Assembly (NCBI GenBank): GCA_013693955.1
Contig: CP059265.1
Location: forward strand, 193,979 to 199,401
DNA from: Candidatus Thiothrix singaporensis
Lineage (GTDB): Bacteria; Pseudomonadota; Gammaproteobacteria; Thiotrichales; Thiotrichaceae
Direction: 5' to 3'
DNA: 5,423 nucleotides
Under the pieces are notes generated by a model. The model was not told the origin of the DNA. It searched no databases and saw only the letters and a list, made by a program, of their open reading frames with translations. The translations under genes were made by a program, and so were the position numbers. Shown here piece after piece: positions 1 to 5,423 of the stretch; positions within the stretch are counted from its first letter, which is position 1, and each line of letters begins with the position of its first letter.

Positions 1-177
1 GCGCGCACTGAACAGTTCGGTGAGCAGACGGCTGCGGTCTTGCGTGGCGGCGTCCGGTTTGGCGTCGGCGGTTGGCGCGGTGGTGGACGATTCCTTGCCG
101 CAACCGGGTAAAACCAGGTTGCCGGATAACAGCAATAGCATAAGCAGAAGACGGAAGAAGGGCGTGAGTGTTGCCAT
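1..177 (-). CDS. Putative lipoprotein, N-terminal 59 residues (gene runs off the left edge)
   Basis: The minus strand reads open from an ATG at 177 to the window edge, giving 59 residues. The N-terminus is a classic type II signal peptide: a short n-region with one Arg (residue 9), a Leu-rich core at about 10-23, then the lipobox L-P-G-C with the lipidated Cys at residue 26. A Ser/Thr/Ala/Pro-rich linker follows, as is usual for tethered periplasmic lipoproteins. The base after the Cys codes Gly then Lys, with no Asp at +2, so an outer-membrane location would be expected. A GGGGA ribosome binding site lies a few bases before the ATG, which supports this start. The gene is divergent from trpF. 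The visible part ends before any recognisable domain, so the function is unknown. The lipoprotein call is firm; nothing beyond it can be said. Confidence 0.85.
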   Translation of the reverse strand, partial: MATLTPFFRLLLMLLLLSGNLVLPGCGKESSTTAPTADAKPDAATQDRSRLLTELFSAR

Positions 178-240
178 AATGTTCCCCAATGTGTTGCCGG
201 TCTTGTCGATCCCTTTTAGAAGCCATTCTACTGCGTAAGT

Positions 241-269
241 TTAACGGCAGGCACAGTCATTATTAAAAT
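241..269 (+). promoter_or_regulatory. Candidate sigma70-type promoter for trpF
   Basis: TTAACG (241-246) matches the -35 consensus at four of six bases. TAAAAT (264-269) matches the -10 consensus at five of six. The spacer is exactly 17 bases. Transcription would begin near 276, leaving a leader of about 60 bases before the trpF ATG at 336. No obvious leader peptide rich in Trp codons and no clear attenuator was seen in that leader. This is a pattern match only. Confidence 0.4.
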
Positions 270-335
270 TTTACGCATTTGTTTATGGGATCAGGTTTTG
301 GCATGATGGCCGCTTTCTGTTGGGAGCGGGATGCC

Positions 336-965
336 ATGCGTTGCCGGGTCAAAATTTGCGGAATCACTTCGGTCGCCGACGCGCAGATGGCAGCCGCCGC
401 CGGAGTGGATGCCATCGGGCTGGTGTTTTACCCCCGCAGCAAGCGTAATCTGGAAATTGCGCAGGCCGCCGCCATTTGCCGCTGCGTGCCGCCGTTCGTC
501 ACGACCGTGGGACTGTTTCTGGATGCGGAGGCGGATTTCGTGCGCGCCGTGCTGTCCGCCGCGCCGCTGGATGTGTTGCAGTTCCACGGCTCGGAAAGCC
601 CGGCATACTGCCGCCAGTTTCCCCGCCCCTACCTGAAGGCGGTCGGGATGAAAGGGCTGGCCGAATACGGCGGCTTCCATGCCTATGCCGACCGCTATGC
701 GGATGCGCAGGGTTTCCTGGTCGACAGCCATGCGCCGGGGGCGGCGGGCGGGACTGGCGAAACCTTTGACTGGACGCAGGTTCCGCAGGATTACGCCAAG
801 CCCATTGTTTTGGCGGGCGGTTTGACGCCAGAAAATGTGGCGGATGCGATCCGCGCCAGCCGCGTGTATGCAGTGGATGTCAGCAGCGGGGTGGAGTCCG
901 CGCCCGGCGTCAAGGATGCCGCCAAAGTGATGGCGTTCATGCGGGCGGCGGCCAATTGCCAATAA
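336..965 (+). CDS. trpF: Phosphoribosylanthranilate isomerase, intact
   Basis: The product has 209 residues, the usual size for a stand-alone TrpF. The enzyme catalyses the Amadori rearrangement of N-(5'-phosphoribosyl)anthranilate to CdRP, a cytoplasmic step of tryptophan synthesis, using a (beta-alpha)8 barrel. Visible family marks are the K-I-C-G-I-T strand with the catalytic Cys at residue 8, the D-A-I-G-L-V-F-Y strand at 25-32, P-P-F-V-T-T-V-G-L-F at 52-61, the L-V-D-S segment with the catalytic Asp at 130, and the phosphate-binding G-G-L-T-P-E-N-V (161-168) and D-V-S-S-G-V-E-S (181-188). The frame is open further upstream to about 279, but the ATG at 336 is preferred: homologues begin just before the KICGIT motif, and GGGAG lies at 322-326, nine bases before it. 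The last half is repeated at 2492-2819. The final three residues (NCQ) differ from that copy (SS), so this tail may be a replacement. The call is secure. Confidence 0.97.
   Translation: MRCRVKICGITSVADAQMAAAAGVDAIGLVFYPRSKRNLEIAQAAAICRCVPPFVTTVGLFLDAEADFVRAVLSAAPLDVLQFHGSESPAYCRQFPRPYLKAVGMKGLAEYGGFHAYADRYADAQGFLVDSHAPGAAGGTGETFDWTQVPQDYAKPIVLAGGLTPENVADAIRASRVYAVDVSSGVESAPGVKDAAKVMAFMRAAANCQ
635..954 (+). repeat. Direct repeat, copy 1: 3' half of trpF
   Basis: Bases 635-954 match 2492-2811 at a constant offset of 1857. By eye there are 10 mismatches in about 320 bases, at 695, 710, 713, 716, 722, 896, 917, 918, 931 and 949 (numbering of this copy), and no gaps. Seven changes are synonymous; three alter the protein (A195T, M199T, A205V). 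Similarity stops abruptly at the left (GAAGGCGG is the first shared run) and four to five codons before the stop at the right. This copy is the end of the full-length gene. Confidence 0.95.
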
Positions 966-997
966 TGGCGAGGGGTGACGAGGTGTTCGGATCTGAG

Positions 998-1026
998 CCT
1001 GGTTTGGTCATTTGACTCCAGTTTTT
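998..1026 (+). terminator. Weak candidate rho-independent terminator for trpF
   Basis: CTGG (999-1002) and CCAG (1018-1021) can pair around an inner GTCA/TGAC pair, and TTTTT (1022-1026) follows directly. The stem is interrupted and the inner loop is only two bases, so stability is doubtful. Its placement 33 bases after the trpF stop and at the end of the opposing lipoprotein gene is sensible. Treat it as a suggestion. Confidence 0.25.
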
Positions 1027-2114
1027 ATGGCGTCAACGTGGGGTTATTGTCAGTATAGACTGACACTCCAAACTTGGCTTTACCGTCATGCCCGAACAAA
1101 TAGGCTTCTTTGGGGTTATCCCCTTCCAGCAGGCAAGCGATTCCCCCGGTTTTCACCATCCATATCGGCGCGGTATACACGCAGCTTGTGGGTAATAATT
1201 TCGCAAGATCGCTATCTGCGGGACAAGTGTAATAATGCTGGTTAAACAGTTCGCATCCTGTTCGGGTTGAGGCGGTGAATCCTGGTTCGGCTCCCAGTCC
1301 AGCAGTGTCCATCAGTGGCTCTGATGTTGAGGTAAAGCTTCCTACCTGCATCGAGGGGGAAGCGTCCACGCCTTTAGCGCGCTGTCCAGGAGCGTGTTGG
1401 ATGATGCGTTGGCGAGCGCCCCTCCCTGACTGCCCGAATAACCAGCGTACTTTGTTTGCTGACATCCCCATCCTGTAAGGCGATCTGATAGGAAAGCCCA
1501 TAGCCGCCAAAAGAACCCGTTGCCTGGATGACGCCCTGAAGTCCGGAAACCTGCTCCATAGCGAGGTCGATCTGATTGAAAGCGCCGCCGCAAGCTTCCC
1601 GGACAGTCAAGGTGCTGCCAGAAAATGACAAGGTTCGCGCCGTACATTCATTGCCCGTTGCAATGATTTCAGATAAGTGTTTGCCATCCAGCAAGGCTAC
1701 CGACAACGGTTTTGTTTTGGTGTAGGAGGCTGGGTTTCCTGTTGTTGTTAACATTCCGCCGTCTGCTGACGCTTGCAATATCTCCTGGCCGGTGCTGGTT
1801 GCAACGGTTAGGTTGACGCCATCAATGCTCCATGTAATGGCGGCGGCTTTATATTTCTTGTCGGAGTTTACATCAGGGGTATTGGTGTACACGGTTCCGT
1901 TGCCGCTACCGTCAAAGGCGAGCATGCGCTTCCCGGTGCTGTCCAGGTAAACGCCGCCAGCAATTGCCTGTTGTAAGTCGACGCCAGCGCTTTGTGCCGG
2001 GCTACTGTTATCTTGTGCTGTACTGCTATCGCTACCGCCGCCGCCGCAACCCACCAAGCTGCATGTGATTGTGCATACCAGCAGGGTGTTTGACGGTTTA
2101 TGTAAAACGTTCAT
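1025..2114 (-). pseudogene. Secreted lipoprotein of unknown function, two frameshifts
   Basis: The reading starts on the minus strand with a signal peptide ending in the lipobox L-V-G-C (Cys 23 from the ATG at 2114), followed by a Gly run and a Ser/Thr/Gln-rich linker. The mature part is beta-rich and polar, with a stretch around Y-K-A-A-A-I-T-W-S-I-D-G and a Cys pair spaced like a possible disulfide. The frame shifts once between about 1420 and 1436 and again at the AAA at 1373-1375. Each is repaired by adding one base to a short homopolymer (G, then A). The repaired chain runs to TAA at 1025-1027, about 363 residues. The C-terminal part has several Cys and aromatic residues and no recognised motif. 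An ATG at 2132 would add six residues but has no ribosome binding site. The ATG at 2114 has AAGGA ten bases upstream and gives a more normal signal peptide. The gene sits between the two trpF tails, opposite to them. Cell-surface or periplasmic tethering is inferred; the role is unknown. Confidence 0.75.
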
Positions 2115-2491
2115 TAGGTTGTTATCCTTCATTCAGGTTTGCGCCATGTTTAATGCAATAAAAAATTTACGTATTTATCGCATTGAAATATAAATAGTCA
2201 TTTGTGTATTTGTTTTTAACTTGGAAATAAATATACAAAAATATATCTAGTATCTCTCCTGTACACGATAACTTTTCTGTTACTCTGTAAGTATTTGATA
2301 TAGAGTCAGTGGTTTTCAAATGAAGCATTAGACTAGTTAATATGCTAACTCCCAATATGTAGTATCTGCAAGATATTTTTATTTAAATTATGTCTAATAT
2401 ATTCTACCATATAAATATCATAAGGTTATGGCAATTGCTCTGTGTATTTTGGTGAGCCGTGTTGAAACTGGCTGGTCAACTGAGATCTGAC
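2115..2491. other. AT-rich spacer without a supportable gene
   Basis: Base composition drops sharply here, especially from about 2140 to 2440, where A and T dominate in runs such as ATAAAAAATTTA. The flanking trpF and SH3 gene sequences are GC-rich. The only open stretch of any length (2167-2355, minus, TTG start) has no ribosome binding site and low-complexity composition, so I do not call it. The region must hold the promoter of the lipoprotein starting at 2114, but many A/T-rich hexamers fit, so none is singled out. Composition near 2450 returns to mixed. A short inverted repeat, GTTGA/TCAAC (2461-2480), lies just before the second trpF tail. The composition suggests acquired DNA. Confidence 0.7.
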
Positions 2492-2811
2492 GAAGGCGGT
2501 CGGGATGAAAGGGCTGGCCGAATACGGCGGCTTCCATGCCTATGCCGACCGTTATGCGGATGCGCAAGGGTTTCTGGTTGACAGCCATGCGCCGGGGGCG
2601 GCGGGCGGGACTGGCGAAACCTTTGACTGGACGCAGGTTCCGCAGGATTACGCCAAGCCCATTGTTTTGGCGGGCGGTTTGACGCCAGAAAATGTGGCGG
2701 ATGCGATCCGCGCCAGCCGCGTGTATGCAGTGGATGTCAGCAGCGGGGTGGAATCCGCGCCCGGCGTCAAGGACACCGCCAAAGTGACGGCGTTCATGCG
2801 GGCGGTGGCCA
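2492..2811 (+). repeat. Direct repeat, copy 2: orphan 3' half of trpF
   Basis: This is the partner of 635-954, same orientation, offset 1857. The five leftmost differences are all synonymous and cluster within 28 bases. The five rightmost lie near the end. In between, a block of 173 bases is identical (723-895 in copy 1, 2580-2752 here). The left edge joins the AT-rich spacer through a short mixed-composition stretch. No target-site duplication was recognised at the edges. Confidence 0.95.
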
Positions 2812-2819
2812 GCAGTTAA
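2492..2819 (+). pseudogene. trpF: trpF 3' fragment (second copy, C-terminal half)
   Basis: This segment codes the equivalent of TrpF residues 101 to the C-terminus in an uninterrupted frame ending at TAA 2817-2819. It keeps the catalytic Asp segment (L-V-D-S), the G-G-L-T-P-E-N-V phosphate loop and D-V-S-S-G-V-E-S, but lacks the first half of the barrel with the catalytic Cys, so it cannot be an active isomerase alone. An in-frame TGA at 2481-2483 cuts off any upstream extension. The first ATG is at 2505, with GAAGG eight bases before it, so a roughly 104-residue half-barrel could in principle be made. It ends 3 bases from the stop of the convergent SH3-domain gene, which suggests this is the original trpF tail in its original place. 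It is most likely a displaced remnant, not a functional gene. Confidence 0.9.
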
Positions 2820-2822
2820 CCG

Positions 2823-3821
2823 TTATTGGCGCAATGCTTGCAGTGCCTTCAGGTGCTGGCGGGCAGTGCGGGCGGCCTTGGAGTCAGGCAGCGGGGCGAG
2901 GATGGCCTGCCATGCCTTCAGGTCGACATCCTTTGTTCATCCGGCTGCTGTTGCCACTCTTTGCGGATGTATTCCAGATTGCCGTTAACGTCTTGCAAGG
3001 CTTCCTCAACGTGTTTGCCTTTGGGGTAACGCTTGAGGTATTCGCCTTCCATCATCTGGCTGCGCCCGGACATGCAACTGATGAATCCCTCGCATTCGCC
3101 GCCGACAAAGGCGTTGGCCGCCTGCCAAGCGATGGCGTCGCCAATGGCGTCCTGTTTGTGGCGGTCGGCCAGTTTCCAGTAATTGCGCGGGTCGACGAGG
3201 TATTCGGCGCTGGGTTCGGTGTAGAACACATTTTTGCCCTGTTGCTTGATCCAGGCCGCATAGGGCGGTTTGGCCGTGCTTTCCATCGGGATGCTGAACA
3301 GCGCAATCTGCATGGCGCGCCAGTGGCCAGCTCCAGTTCACCCTGGGCGGCGGGATTTTGCTGCTGGTGGCGGCGCGGCTGGCGAAATCGCTGACTTCCA
3401 CCGCATCGGCGAAACTCAGCGGTGATTTGTGCTCGTAACTGTCGTACAGCTTGTCGGCAGGCCAGCTTGTCCCGCGCCAGCGCCACCCTTGCCTCATCCG
3501 CCTTGGTGGGGTCGAAATTGCGCAACAGGCCGCCAAACACCCAGCCTTTGAGCGGCGTCTCCAATTGTCGCCAATAGTCTGACTGGCCGCCGACCTTGGC
3601 TTTGGCGGCGGTGCGCTGCATGGTGGTGAAGTCGGTTCCCAGCGGCAGCTTGCCCACTTCGCGGGCGCTTGCGGAGGGGCGGTGCGCACCCTGACGCCCG
3701 TGCCAATGGTGATTTTCGTCGCTTTCTCCGCCACATAGGCGTCAGCGGCGGCGGTTGCGCCTGTCCATAACAGTAGGGAGGCGGCGGTGAGGAATAGTGG
3801 GGTGGCCGATTTGCGTGACAT
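2823..3821 (-). pseudogene. Secreted bacterial SH3-domain protein, about five frameshifts
   Basis: The start is the ATG at 3821, with GGGAG eight bases upstream. A Sec signal peptide (about residues 1-26, ending A-T-A-A-A) is followed by a bacterial SH3 domain at roughly 37-104, recognisable by G-V-R-V-R-T-A-P, the D-Y-W segment and the closing G-W-V-F-G-G-L-L. The rest is mainly helical and charged, with W/Y-rich pieces, two Cys (G-E-C-E-G-F-I-S-C) and a C-terminal part resembling TPR-type helices, ending Q-A-L-R-Q before TAA at 2823-2825. Breaks are a missing C in the run 3676-3679, one extra base near 3459-3461, a missing A at 3356-3359, a missing base at 3314-3315 and a missing A at 2932-2934. 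Repaired, it is about 333 residues. Bacterial SH3 domains often bind peptidoglycan or cell-wall partners, so an envelope role is plausible but unproven. It is convergent with the trpF tail. No internal stop interrupts the correct frames, so sequencing error is a real alternative to decay. Confidence 0.8.
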
Positions 3822-4035
3822 GCTGTGCTCTCCCTCGAATGAATAAGGTCGAGAATAACATAATAAGGTGGGGCTATTCTGCGCGCGCCAGCCAAACATC
3901 ACATGAGTCATCAGGCGTTGCTGCGGGTTTCCCCTGTAAAGCGCGAGTGCCGGTGCGGATGGCCGTGAGCGTTGCTATCGCTTATAAACAGCAGATGTGG
4001 GCTTGAATGCATTAAGAAAATCTGTGGCTACGCGG

Positions 4036-4042
4036 AAGGAGG
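4036..4042 (+). promoter_or_regulatory. Strong Shine-Dalgarno that decides the next start
   Basis: AAGGAGG is a near-perfect complement of the 16S rRNA 3' end. Two in-frame ATGs follow: 4046, only 3 bases away, and 4052, 9 bases away. Normal spacing favours 4052. It is the strongest such site in the window and suggests high translation of the following gene. Confidence 0.75.
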
Positions 4043-4051
4043 CATATGTCC

Positions 4052-4453
4052 ATGACCACCCCGAACCTTTTCCAGCTGCATGGCAAGAGTCTGAATATTT
4101 CCTATTCATCCAGCGGCCTTGATGGCAAACCGCATTTTTCCTATCAGGATGTGCATAAATCGTTGCAGTTCACTGGGGATGAAATCCGCACCCTTGAAAC
4201 AGAGATTGGCCTTCTGGTGACAGTCAATCTGCAAGTGACCATCGATAGCGGCTCCACCACTTTCAGTTTGCTGCTTCCAAACGTCAACCTGGATGATCAG
4301 GTGCAGCAAGGCGCGGGCATGAGCGCCCCCATTACGACGGAAGGGATTACGACCATACACCGGTTTTCACTGATTCCGGCCTTGAACCGGGGGCAGACTG
4401 AACTCTATAGCGTTGTCCAGTTGACGGGTACGGCTCAGTTTGTTCTGTTTTAG
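4052..4453 (+). CDS. Conserved-looking protein of unknown function, intact
   Basis: The product has 133 residues from the ATG at 4052 (135 from 4046), with a TAG stop at 4451-4453. There is no signal peptide and no membrane segment, so it is probably cytoplasmic. The chain is rich in Thr, Ser, Leu and Gln, with alternating hydrophobic stretches (for example L-L-V-T-V-N-L-Q-V-T-I at about 55-65 and F-S-L-L-L-P-N-V-N-L soon after), suggesting a mostly beta fold. Other notable segments are D-G-K-P-H-F-S-Y-Q-D, T-T-E-G-I-T-T-I-H-R-F and the ending G-T-A-Q-F-V-L-F. I do not recognise a named family. It is the only complete, unbroken gene between the orphan trpF tail and trpB. Its upstream region (3822-4035) is shared with the start of the divergent SH3 gene, and it converges on the Uma2 gene with about 31 bases between stops. 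The function is unknown; that it is real rests on the clean frame and the strong ribosome binding site. Confidence 0.85.
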   Translation: MTTPNLFQLHGKSLNISYSSSGLDGKPHFSYQDVHKSLQFTGDEIRTLETEIGLLVTVNLQVTIDSGSTTFSLLLPNVNLDDQVQQGAGMSAPITTEGITTIHRFSLIPALNRGQTELYSVVQLTGTAQFVLF

Positions 4454-4484
4454 CTGGGTTGCAGGCCTGAGCAAAAGGGGGCAA

Positions 4485-4960
4485 TCAATACGCCACCTGC
4501 CGGGAAACCCTGGAAACAGCACCGACTGCGCCACTACCTCCGCCGGGATGTGGAAGGTCATGTTCCCCTGCGGGTCGCACAGCCACACTTCTTTTGCGCC
4601 CCGCGAAAAATACAGCATGATCTTATCTTCCATCTCGCGGCTGGTGTTGGCGGAAGACAGGATTTCAACGCAGACTTCCGGCGCCACCGAACACTCGGTT
4701 TCCTGTTTGATGCGGACAAAAATCTCCGGCGAAGCCCAGGCGACATCCGCAACCTTGGTTCCCTTGTGGGTGTAAATTGCGCATTCGGTCAGCACTTTGC
4801 CTTCCTGGCGCAAACTTTTCAGCAAGGCGGCGATTTCCCCCTGCAAAATGGAGTGGTAGACCTTCGCAGGCGACATGACGATTTGCCCGTATTCGTTGAG
4901 TTCAAGTTTGAACGGCAAATTTTGCAGGTCAGGATGCTCACAGACTTCTTGCCAGTTCAT
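4485..4960 (-). CDS. Uma2-family (DUF820) PD-(D/E)XK nuclease-like protein, frameshift at the last codons
   Basis: The start is the ATG at 4960, with GGAG eight bases upstream. The chain opens M-N-W-Q-E-V-C-E-H-P-D-L and shows the Uma2 layout: E-L-N-E-Y-G-Q-I-V-M-S-P at about 20-31, a helix with H-S-I-L-Q-G-E (36-42), the core Asp in K-V-A-D-V-A-W (72), the core Glu in C-V-E-I-L-S-S (99), then K-I-M-L-Y-F and G-A-K-E-V-W-L. These match the PD-(D/E)XK fold; the cellular role of Uma2 proteins is not established, and they are abundant in cyanobacteria and filamentous sulfur bacteria. As written, the frame runs past F-P-G-F-P and continues antisense through the neighbouring gene to 4367. Adding one C to the CCC complementary to 4502-4504 gives the family-like ending F-P-R-Q-V-A-Y and TGA at 4485-4487, 158 residues, leaving the neighbour free. 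I take 4485 as the true end. It is divergent from trpB. Confidence 0.85.
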
Positions 4961-5064
4961 GGGGATGTCTCCGCTAACAGATTACCCGATTGTAACATGG
5001 ATAGGTTTTGCCGCTTATGGTAACTTAGCGCGTTTTTACGGCCACATGCAGGAGTAGCAGGTCT

Positions 5065-5423
5065 GTGAAATTCAACGAATTCAACTGGGCCATGCCGGAC
5101 AACAGCGGGCATTTTGGCGTTTACGGCGGGCGTTTTGTGGCGGAAACGCTGATGGCACCGATCAGCGAACTGGAACAGGCGTATGCAACGCTCAAGGATG
5201 ATCCGGCGTTCCAGGCTGAGTTTGACCGTGACCTGCAACATTATGTTGGCCGCCCCAGCCCGTTGTATCTGGCGGAGCGTTGAACCCGTGAACTGGGCGG
5301 GGCGAAAGTTTACCTCAAGCGCGAAGACCTGAACCATACCGGCGCGCACAAAATCAACAACACCATCGGCCAGGCGTTGCTCGCCAAATACATGGGCAAG
5401 CAACGCATCATCGCGGAAACCGG
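5065..5423 (+). CDS. trpB: Tryptophan synthase beta chain, N-terminal part with in-frame TGA (runs off the right edge)
   Basis: TrpB condenses indole with serine to give tryptophan, using PLP, in a complex with TrpA. The start is a GTG at 5065 with GGAG at 5051-5054. The N-terminus carries the family segment [16 protein letters not shown] (15-30) and [11 protein letters not shown] (62-72). Codon 73 is TGA (5281-5283), where homologues usually have Leu in E-R-L-T. The same frame then continues flawlessly through [22 protein letters not shown], including the PLP-binding Lys at residue 96, to the window end at residue 119. TTG to TGA needs two changes, or a lost T plus a gained A, so this could be clustered sequencing error or a true nonsense mutation. 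The lack of decay after the stop argues for a functional gene. trpA would be expected downstream, outside the window. Confidence 0.92.

Noticed and set aside
291..962. Long open frame on the minus strand opposite trpF
   Set aside because: Antisense shadow of a GC-rich gene with strong codon bias; no family features and no ribosome binding site.
1048..1065. Perfect 7-bp inverted repeat TGTCAGT/ACTGACA with a 4-base loop
   Set aside because: It lies inside the end of the lipoprotein coding region, has no T run and fits the codons for a plausible protein end. It is likely incidental.
2167..2355. 62-codon minus-strand open frame in the AT-rich spacer
   Set aside because: TTG start, no ribosome binding site, low-complexity composition and no recognisable motif.
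999..2484. Imperfect similarity between CTGGTTTGGTCATTTGAC (999-1016) and CTGGCTGGTCAACTGAG (2468-2484), which could be read as attachment-site-like repeats flanking the insert
   Set aside because: It needs a gap and has several mismatches over 18 bases. It is too weak to separate from chance.
974..3206. Shared 14-base run GACGAGGTNTTCGG near 978 and 3193
   Set aside because: Flanks do not align and one copy lies within the SH3 coding sequence; chance similarity is likely.
2834..3394. Plus-strand open frame of 186 codons opposite the SH3 gene
   Set aside because: The minus strand here carries clear SH3-protein sequence after repair; the plus-strand reading is its shadow.
4957..5403. Minus-strand open frame opposite trpB
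   Set aside because: Antisense of clearly conserved trpB sequence, with no independent support.
5065..5423. UGA recoded as an amino acid (alternative genetic code or selenocysteine) in trpB
   Set aside because: The Uma2 gene appears to use TGA as its stop, the position is normally Leu, and no selenocysteine insertion hairpin was recognised. Error or nonsense mutation is simpler.

Overview
The window looks like a chromosomal piece of a GC-rich proteobacterium, most likely a gammaproteobacterium of the Thiothrix/Beggiatoa kind. That assignment is inferred from the TrpF and TrpB protein style, a Uma2-family gene and two lipoprotein signal peptides with typical lipoboxes; no marker gene fixes it. 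The backbone is a tryptophan-biosynthesis locus. An intact trpF (phosphoribosylanthranilate isomerase, 336-965) lies near the left end, and the start of trpB (tryptophan synthase beta, from 5065) lies at the right end. The two genes are often adjacent in gammaproteobacteria, but here about 4.1 kb of unrelated genes on both strands separates them.

Layout: (1) 1-177, minus strand, the start of a small lipoprotein gene, divergent from trpF. (2) 178-335, a shared upstream region with a plausible trpF promoter. (3) 336-965, trpF. (4) 1025-2114, minus strand, a second unrecognised lipoprotein whose frame is broken twice. (5) 2115-2491, a strikingly AT-rich spacer without a supportable gene. (6) 2492-2819, a second copy of the last half of trpF, about 97% identical to the first and still in frame. 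(7) 2823-3821, minus strand, a secreted bacterial SH3-domain protein broken by about five indels. (8) 4052-4453, an intact gene of unknown function with a very strong ribosome binding site. (9) 4485-4960, minus strand, a Uma2-family (DUF820) PD-(D/E)XK protein whose last codons are shifted by one missing base. (10) 5065 to the window end, trpB with an in-frame TGA at codon 73.

Two matters stand out. The first is the partial trpF duplication. It brackets the AT-rich lipoprotein segment, as if a DNA segment entered trpF while supplying a replacement 3' end and left the displaced tail next to its old neighbour, whose stop codon is only 3 bases away. The second is that nearly every frame break is one missing base, usually in a short homopolymer, and the restored frames read as good protein. 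This points to sequencing error at least as much as to gene decay, so the broken genes and the trpB stop should be treated with caution. No integrase, transposase, CRISPR array, tRNA or rRNA was seen.
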